From NCBI GenBank assembly GCA_910580015.1, contig CAJTVT010000008.1, positions 1-29,480 of the forward strand: DNA of 29,480 nt, written 5' to 3'. The position numbers were made by a program, and so were the translations under genes. Below are positions 25,221 to 29,480 of this stretch, piece after piece (position 1 is the first letter of the stretch; each line of letters begins with the position of its first letter). The notes beneath the pieces are model-generated. The model was not told where the DNA came from and did not search any database. It worked only from the letters and a program-made list of their open reading frames with translations. This stretch comes from an uncultured Lachnospiraceae bacterium (lineage in GTDB: Bacteria > Bacillota > Clostridia > Lachnospirales > Lachnospiraceae).

Positions 25221-26570
25221 TTACAGTTTCCTGGTAATATCTTTGAGCCAACCAAATTTTTTGTAATGAACATAAACCACTGGTATTTTCCAAAATTCAT
25301 CCAGACACAATATAAAATACACAGCCATAGGTGGCAGCTTCCATACAAATGCACTTAAAAAACCTAATGGAACGCTGATACACCACATTACTATAATATC
25401 ACAGATCATACCAAATCTTGAATCTCCTCCAGCCCGGAAAACTCCAGCAATCAGTAGCGTATTCATTGCTTGCCCCACCACATAATATGCGCTGATCCAG
25501 AGCATAAAATCCAGATATCCCACAGCACGCTCTGTCAAGGAAAAGCACATAAACACCACCGGACGAAGCAGAAGGATTATCACACCTGTCAAAATACCAA
25601 TTATAAGCGTTACTTGACAGGACTTTCTTGCATCTTGTTTCGCTTCTTCCAATCTTCCCTCTCCAATCCTTATGCCAAGAAGAACCGAAGCACCAGAACC
25701 CAGAGCAAAACACAAAATGGTACACAAATTTCGAACTGTGGTTGCAACAGAACTTGCAGCAACTACATCCGCATTCATATGCCCCATAATCACCGAATAT
25801 GTAGAAAATGCAAATGTCCAGGCAAAATCATTTACCAATGCTGGTAAAGAGTATCTACAAAAATCTGCAAATAAAAGTTTATTCTTGCCAAACATGATTT
25901 TTAAATCCATCCGAAATATTTTACCCCTGACTGCATCTGCAAGGCACAACACAAGTTCCGCCACACGTGCTGCCGTTGTACCCACCGCAACTCCTATTAC
26001 TCCCAATTTAGGTGCACCGCCAATACCAAAAATAAATACAGCATTTAACACCACATTCAACAGCAGAGCAACCGAACTAATCACCGTACTTAACTGTGCC
26101 CGCTCCATACTTCGCAGCGTACAGTGATACACCTGCGAAAAACTCATACACACATAAGATATTCCCACAATCCGAAGATAGGAGGCACCGATTGTAATCA
26201 ATGTCCTATCATTGGTATAAATCCCCATCATAGATTCTGGTACGGTAACTGCACCAATCGCTAAGATTAATGTAATTGCCAAAGCAATTTTTGTAGCAAT
26301 TCCCATCACTGCCTGGATAGAATTTGTATCCTTTTTTCCCCAATACTGGGAAGCCAGCATTACCACTCCAGAAGAAATACCAAAAAAGAATCCTGACAAC
26401 AAAAATTGGAACTGATTTGCCAAGGAAACCGCCGATAATTCCGTCTGCCCTACATACCCCAACATAAATACATCTGCGGAATTCACTGCATTGGTGATAA
26501 AATTCTGTATGGTAATGGGAATTACCAGTGAAGCTAATGAACGATAAAAATTTCTGTTTTCTGCTTTCAT
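25221..26570 (-). CDS. MATE family efflux transporter, intact
   Basis: A 449-aa inner-membrane exporter with about 12 helices in two repeats, normal for MATE proteins. Typical segments are ADVFMLGYVGQTELSAVSLA in helix 1-2, SSGVVMLASQYWG, and the second-half counterpart ASSVATTVRNLC with GSGASVLLGIRIGEG. AAAGGAA lies about 11 bases before the ATG. It starts 18 bp after ychF and is followed by the dCache kinase, suggesting an ychF-MATE-kinase transcript. Likely exports cationic drugs or metabolites with Na+ or H+. It is only distantly like the broken MATE gene at 17704-19018 and has no riboswitch leader. Confidence 0.92.
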   Translation of the reverse strand: MKAENRNFYRSLASLVIPITIQNFITNAVNSADVFMLGYVGQTELSAVSLANQFQFLLSGFFFGISSGVVMLASQYWGKKDTNSIQAVMGIATKIALAITLILAIGAVTVPESMMGIYTNDRTLITIGASYLRIVGISYVCMSFSQVYHCTLRSMERAQLSTVISSVALLLNVVLNAVFIFGIGGAPKLGVIGVAVGTTAARVAELVLCLADAVRGKIFRMDLKIMFGKNKLLFADFCRYSLPALVNDFAWTFAFSTYSVIMGHMNADVVAASSVATTVRNLCTILCFALGSGASVLLGIRIGEGRLEEAKQDARKSCQVTLIIGILTGVIILLLRPVVFMCFSLTERAVGYLDFMLWISAYYVVGQAMNTLLIAGVFRAGGDSRFGMICDIIVMWCISVPLGFLSAFVWKLPPMAVYFILCLDEFWKIPVVYVHYKKFGWLKDITRKL

Positions 26571-26588
26571 TCTATCATTGTTCCTTTC

Positions 26589-27686
26589 TTAAACATTGAA
26601 CCGAAACAGAATAACATCTCCATCCTTCACGATGTATTCTTTCCCTTCCAGTCCAACAAGACCTTTTTCCTTTGCTGCTGCAAGAGAGCCGCAATCCAAT
26701 AAATCCTGATAATTAACTACCTCTGCACGGATAAATCCCCGTTCAAAATCAGAATGAATTTTCCCTGCTGCCTGAGGCGCTTTCGTTCCCTGCTTGATTG
26801 TCCAAGCTCTTGTCTCATCCTCTCCAGAAGTGAGATAACTAATGAGTCCCAGCAAGCTATAGCTTGCCTTAATTAACTTTTCTAAGCCAGATTCCTTTAA
26901 TCCCAGCTCTTCCAAAAACATTGCTTTCTCTTCCTCATCCAACTCGGCAATTTCCTGCTCAATCTGGGCACAGATAACGAATACCTCACATTTTTCTTTT
27001 GCGGCATTGTTCCGCACTTCCTGAACAAAAACATTTTCTGCCCCATCATCTGCCAGATCTCCCTCTGCCACATTTGCGGCATAAATTACTGGCTTTGCAG
27101 TCAAAAGATTATACTCTTTAAACCAATTTTCTTCGTCCTCATCCTCCAACTCAAACGTCTTTGCTAGCTTACCATCCTCCAAATGTGCTTTCACACGCTC
27201 TAACAATTTTAATTCTTTTGCCTGAGTCTTGTCCATTCTGGCACCTTTACTTGTTTTGGCTATTCTGCGCTCTAAAATTTCAATATCTGAGAAAATCAGT
27301 TCTAGATTGATTGTCTCAATATCACGCACTGGATTGATACTGCCATCCACATGAACAATATTGCTATCCTCAAAACATCGAACCACGTGAACAATCGCAT
27401 CCACCTCACGGATATTGGACAAAAACTGATTTCCAAGTCCCTCTCCTTTACTAGCCCCTTTTACCAAACCTGCAATATCCACAAATTCAATCACCGCAGG
27501 TGTCACTTTCTTGGATTGGTACAAATCCCCCAATTTTTTCAAACGTTCATCTGGGACAGTCACAATCCCAACATTTGGGTCTATCGTACAGAATGGATAA
27601 TTCGCAGATTCTGCCCCTGCCTTTGTCAATGAATTAAATAAGGTGCTCTTTCCCACATTGGGTAATCCAACGATTCCTAGTTTCAT
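26589..27686 (-). CDS. ychF: Redox-regulated ATPase YchF (Ola1 family)
   Basis: A ribosome-associated nucleotide hydrolase of the Obg group, 365 aa, usual length. P-loop GLPNVGKST is at residues 6-14, the G3 region reads DIAGLVKGASKGEGLGN, and the G4 position is NVAEGD instead of NKxD, which is why this family prefers ATP over GTP. A central coiled insert (about 130-200) and a C-terminal TGS domain (about 280-365) follow. The ribosome site is weak (AGGGAT about 10 bases before the ATG). Cytoplasmic; linked to translation and stress responses. It appears to be first of a transcript with MATE and kinase genes. Confidence 0.96.
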   Translation of the reverse strand: MKLGIVGLPNVGKSTLFNSLTKAGAESANYPFCTIDPNVGIVTVPDERLKKLGDLYQSKKVTPAVIEFVDIAGLVKGASKGEGLGNQFLSNIREVDAIVHVVRCFEDSNIVHVDGSINPVRDIETINLELIFSDIEILERRIAKTSKGARMDKTQAKELKLLERVKAHLEDGKLAKTFELEDEDEENWFKEYNLLTAKPVIYAANVAEGDLADDGAENVFVQEVRNNAAKEKCEVFVICAQIEQEIAELDEEEKAMFLEELGLKESGLEKLIKASYSLLGLISYLTSGEDETRAWTIKQGTKAPQAAGKIHSDFERGFIRAEVVNYQDLLDCGSLAAAKEKGLVGLEGKEYIVKDGDVILFRFNV

Positions 27687-28207
27687 TTTTGTATATCCCT
27701 ATCCAGAAATCCTATGTTACGGGTTTCTTCCTTTCTCTTTATTTTTACTGCACAGTCTGTGATACCTCTTCCAAACGAATGTGAAATGATTCTAACTGTT
27801 TCTTCGAACCGGTTCTCTGCACACAAAATGTTTAATACGACTTATTATTATACCATACCATTTCCTATTTTGAAACACGTAAATTTTACTTTCTGTGCAT
27901 ATACAAACGACCTATTTTGAGACCTGGAAACACAATAACAAATATATTTTATTTAACATAAACTGAATAATTCAAATCCATATATATCAAGGCATATCTA
28001 ACTTGTTCCACGACAATATTCTATCATATATCTTCATACCTATTACATTCAACATTTCATCTCATATAAAAATAAAATAATTTTTTATCACGGGACAAAA
28101 ACACTACCTGAATTGTTATATATATGAGTACTCAAAAAAGAAACGATTGATATAGATACCACACAAGTTTACAGTAACAGAATGTAAAAGTCGAAAGGAG
28201 AATTATT
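27687..28207. other. Gene-free intergenic region between divergent genes
   Basis: This 521-bp AT-rich stretch holds no supported gene; a 68-codon frame at 27714-27920 has no ribosome site. On the minus strand a TATAAT lies at about 27851-27856 with a poor -35, a possible ychF promoter. Two perfect 10-bp palindromes stand out: GAACCGGTTC (27806-27815) in the ychF leader and TGAGTACTCA (28125-28134) before the plus-strand gene. Near the latter, GGGACA (28092-28097) and TTATAT (28116-28121) could be a weak promoter. Confidence 0.5.
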
Positions 28208-29359
28208 ATGAAGAATGAAAATATGAAAAAACAACGCGAACAGATGGATAAAGTTAAATTAACGAATGCTGCTGATCCCACGGTTGGGAATGAGCTTCTC
28301 GATGGTTATACAAAAAATAACACTCCACATAAGACATGGGCAAAAAGAAATCTAAGCGCCGCTATGATTATCGCAATTATTTTAATCGCTTCTTCTGTTA
28401 CCGTATTTGCAGGTGTTGCTATCCGTGGAATCATCATTCAATCAAATAAAGCAGAGTCAAAGGTAGATGGCATTGGGGCTAAAGTAAATGTGGGACACTC
28501 TTATTATTATGATTTGTTGGCTGGCAATGCTGGTGAGATCTATGCTCTTACAGATAACGATTATGATAATGAACTGACAGATCATCATGTCATAGCATGG
28601 AAAAGCACAGATCATGGAAATTCCTGGGAAACAATGCTGTTTCAGCCAGATGAATTGAAGGCAGGAAGCTCTCTGACTGCCGGCGCTCTCCGAGAAAGAG
28701 AAGATGGAATGGAAGCGATTGCAATTTTTTCTGATGAGGAAAAGGAACACACTGGAGAGTATGTTGTGCGTGTGTATCAAATTGCAGCAGATTCCTATAA
28801 AGAGCTTGATATGGAAGATGTTTACACACAGTTCGGAAATCAGAATCACTTGTTTGCAGTCAAATATGTGAATGATAACACTATCGCTCTGGTAGGGATA
28901 GAAGAATGTCTGCTATATGATTTAAATACACAGAAAGTGATCAAAAATCTACCATACGACCTGACCATGGGATGTTTCAATACTCAGGATCAATTCCTTC
29001 TATATGGAAAAGAGATCTATACATGCTTAAATACAGAAACGTTGGAAGAACAGGAACCAGAGGAAGGGCTACAAGAATTTGTTAAAATGATGTTTGAAAA
29101 AAATAACAAGGAAGTTATGCCACCAATGACTGTATGGAATGATACCATAGCATCTGTGACAAAATCAGGCATTTACGAGTATAAGGCTGGAGAAATCACA
29201 CAGTTCAAACAGCTTTCAGATGTTGTACATGATGGAAAATCTTTCAATGGCTTGTGGCCAATTTGCAAAACTGCGGATGGTCTGTACTATCTATGCACAA
29301 TTGGAGATATAGAAATGTCTTTATGGGAAATTGATGGTGACAAAGAAGAATTAAAGTAA
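28208..29359 (+). CDS. Membrane-anchored extracellular protein with one Asp-box (BNR) motif
   Basis: A 383-aa protein I do not recognise as a named family. AAAGGAG lies 8 bases before the ATG. About 47 cytoplasmic residues rich in Lys, Asn and Gln come first, then one helix (about 48-70, SAAMIIAIILIASSVTVFAG). The remaining 310 residues lie outside, in a type II arrangement. The outer part has an Asp box, STDHGNSWE (about residues 138-146), the SxDxGxxW turn seen in sialidase-like beta-propellers, and repeated short strands that suit a propeller or WD-like fold. Only one box is clear and no sialidase catalytic residues were seen. The N-terminal layout resembles anti-sigma or envelope-stress proteins, but no sigma gene is next to it. 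Confidence 0.75.
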   Translation: MKNENMKKQREQMDKVKLTNAADPTVGNELLDGYTKNNTPHKTWAKRNLSAAMIIAIILIASSVTVFAGVAIRGIIIQSNKAESKVDGIGAKVNVGHSYYYDLLAGNAGEIYALTDNDYDNELTDHHVIAWKSTDHGNSWETMLFQPDELKAGSSLTAGALREREDGMEAIAIFSDEEKEHTGEYVVRVYQIAADSYKELDMEDVYTQFGNQNHLFAVKYVNDNTIALVGIEECLLYDLNTQKVIKNLPYDLTMGCFNTQDQFLLYGKEIYTCLNTETLEEQEPEEGLQEFVKMMFEKNNKEVMPPMTVWNDTIASVTKSGIYEYKAGEITQFKQLSDVVHDGKSFNGLWPICKTADGLYYLCTIGDIEMSLWEIDGDKEELK

Positions 29360-29480
29360 TGTTCTATACTTCCATCCTTAGACATAATCATCCAATCATT
29401 CTTAATAGGACAAAATCGGAAAATTATGAAACAGAAAATTTGTTCAAAATATAATCATGTGTGTTACTTCTAAATACAGA
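29360..29480. other. Right-edge non-coding sequence
   Basis: No gene is supported here. A TATAAT at 29450-29455 with a poor -35 could be a promoter for a gene beyond the window. No terminator hairpin was found after the Asp-box gene. Confidence 0.4.

Noticed and set aside
25045..25293. 82-codon frame between the kinase and MATE genes
   Set aside because: It overlaps the ends of two well-supported genes in another frame and lacks a ribosome site.
27714..27920. Small 68-aa plus-strand gene
   Set aside because: No ribosome site or promoter, and the translation has no recognisable features.

Overview
The window reads as a chromosomal segment of a low-GC Gram-positive anaerobe, most likely a Lachnospiraceae-type member of the Clostridia. 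The basis is the AT-rich sequence with strong AGGAGG ribosome sites, ClpC with a UVR-type middle region, a DUF6320-like membrane protein beside a condensation-type acyltransferase, large hybrid histidine kinases, and a MATE gene with a leader resembling a guanidine-IV riboswitch. The genus cannot be fixed from this sequence alone.

Left end (1-3112): a near-consensus minus-strand promoter fires out of the window. A plus-strand promoter with a CadC/CzrA-like operator follows, then what looks like the wreck of an ArsR-family regulator, then an intact P1B-type heavy-metal ATPase with a His-rich N-terminus (517-2835). Three bases after its stop codon lies a 166-bp self-complementary element with 23-bp terminal inverted repeats, MITE-like and apparently not a gene.

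Proteostasis and repair block (3113-9433, minus): a membrane-anchored cadherin-like protein, ClpC, a small conserved protein of unknown function, and RadA, read in that order. The usual ctsR-mcsA-mcsB partners are absent. A ZIP metal transporter (9541-10317) lies just upstream of this block.

Lipid/ester-like operon (10384-13315, minus): a condensation-fold acyltransferase overlaps by ATGA with a zinc-ribbon membrane protein and is followed by an HSL-type alpha/beta hydrolase. A 936-residue soluble hybrid histidine kinase lies 49 bp upstream. This is the least-characterised gene set here.

Middle (16296-21554): aspartate kinase with its own promoter and terminator; a MATE transporter broken by a single-base frameshift yet preceded by a complete riboswitch-like leader and terminator; then two plus-strand genes, a CPBP membrane protease and a secreted four-repeat Ig-like protein.

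Right end (21750-29359): ychF, a second (intact) MATE transporter and a 1130-residue dCache hybrid histidine kinase with two receiver domains form a probable minus-strand operon. A 521-bp gene-free region follows, then a membrane-anchored extracellular protein with one Asp-box motif. No rRNA, tRNA, CRISPR array or complete insertion sequence was seen.
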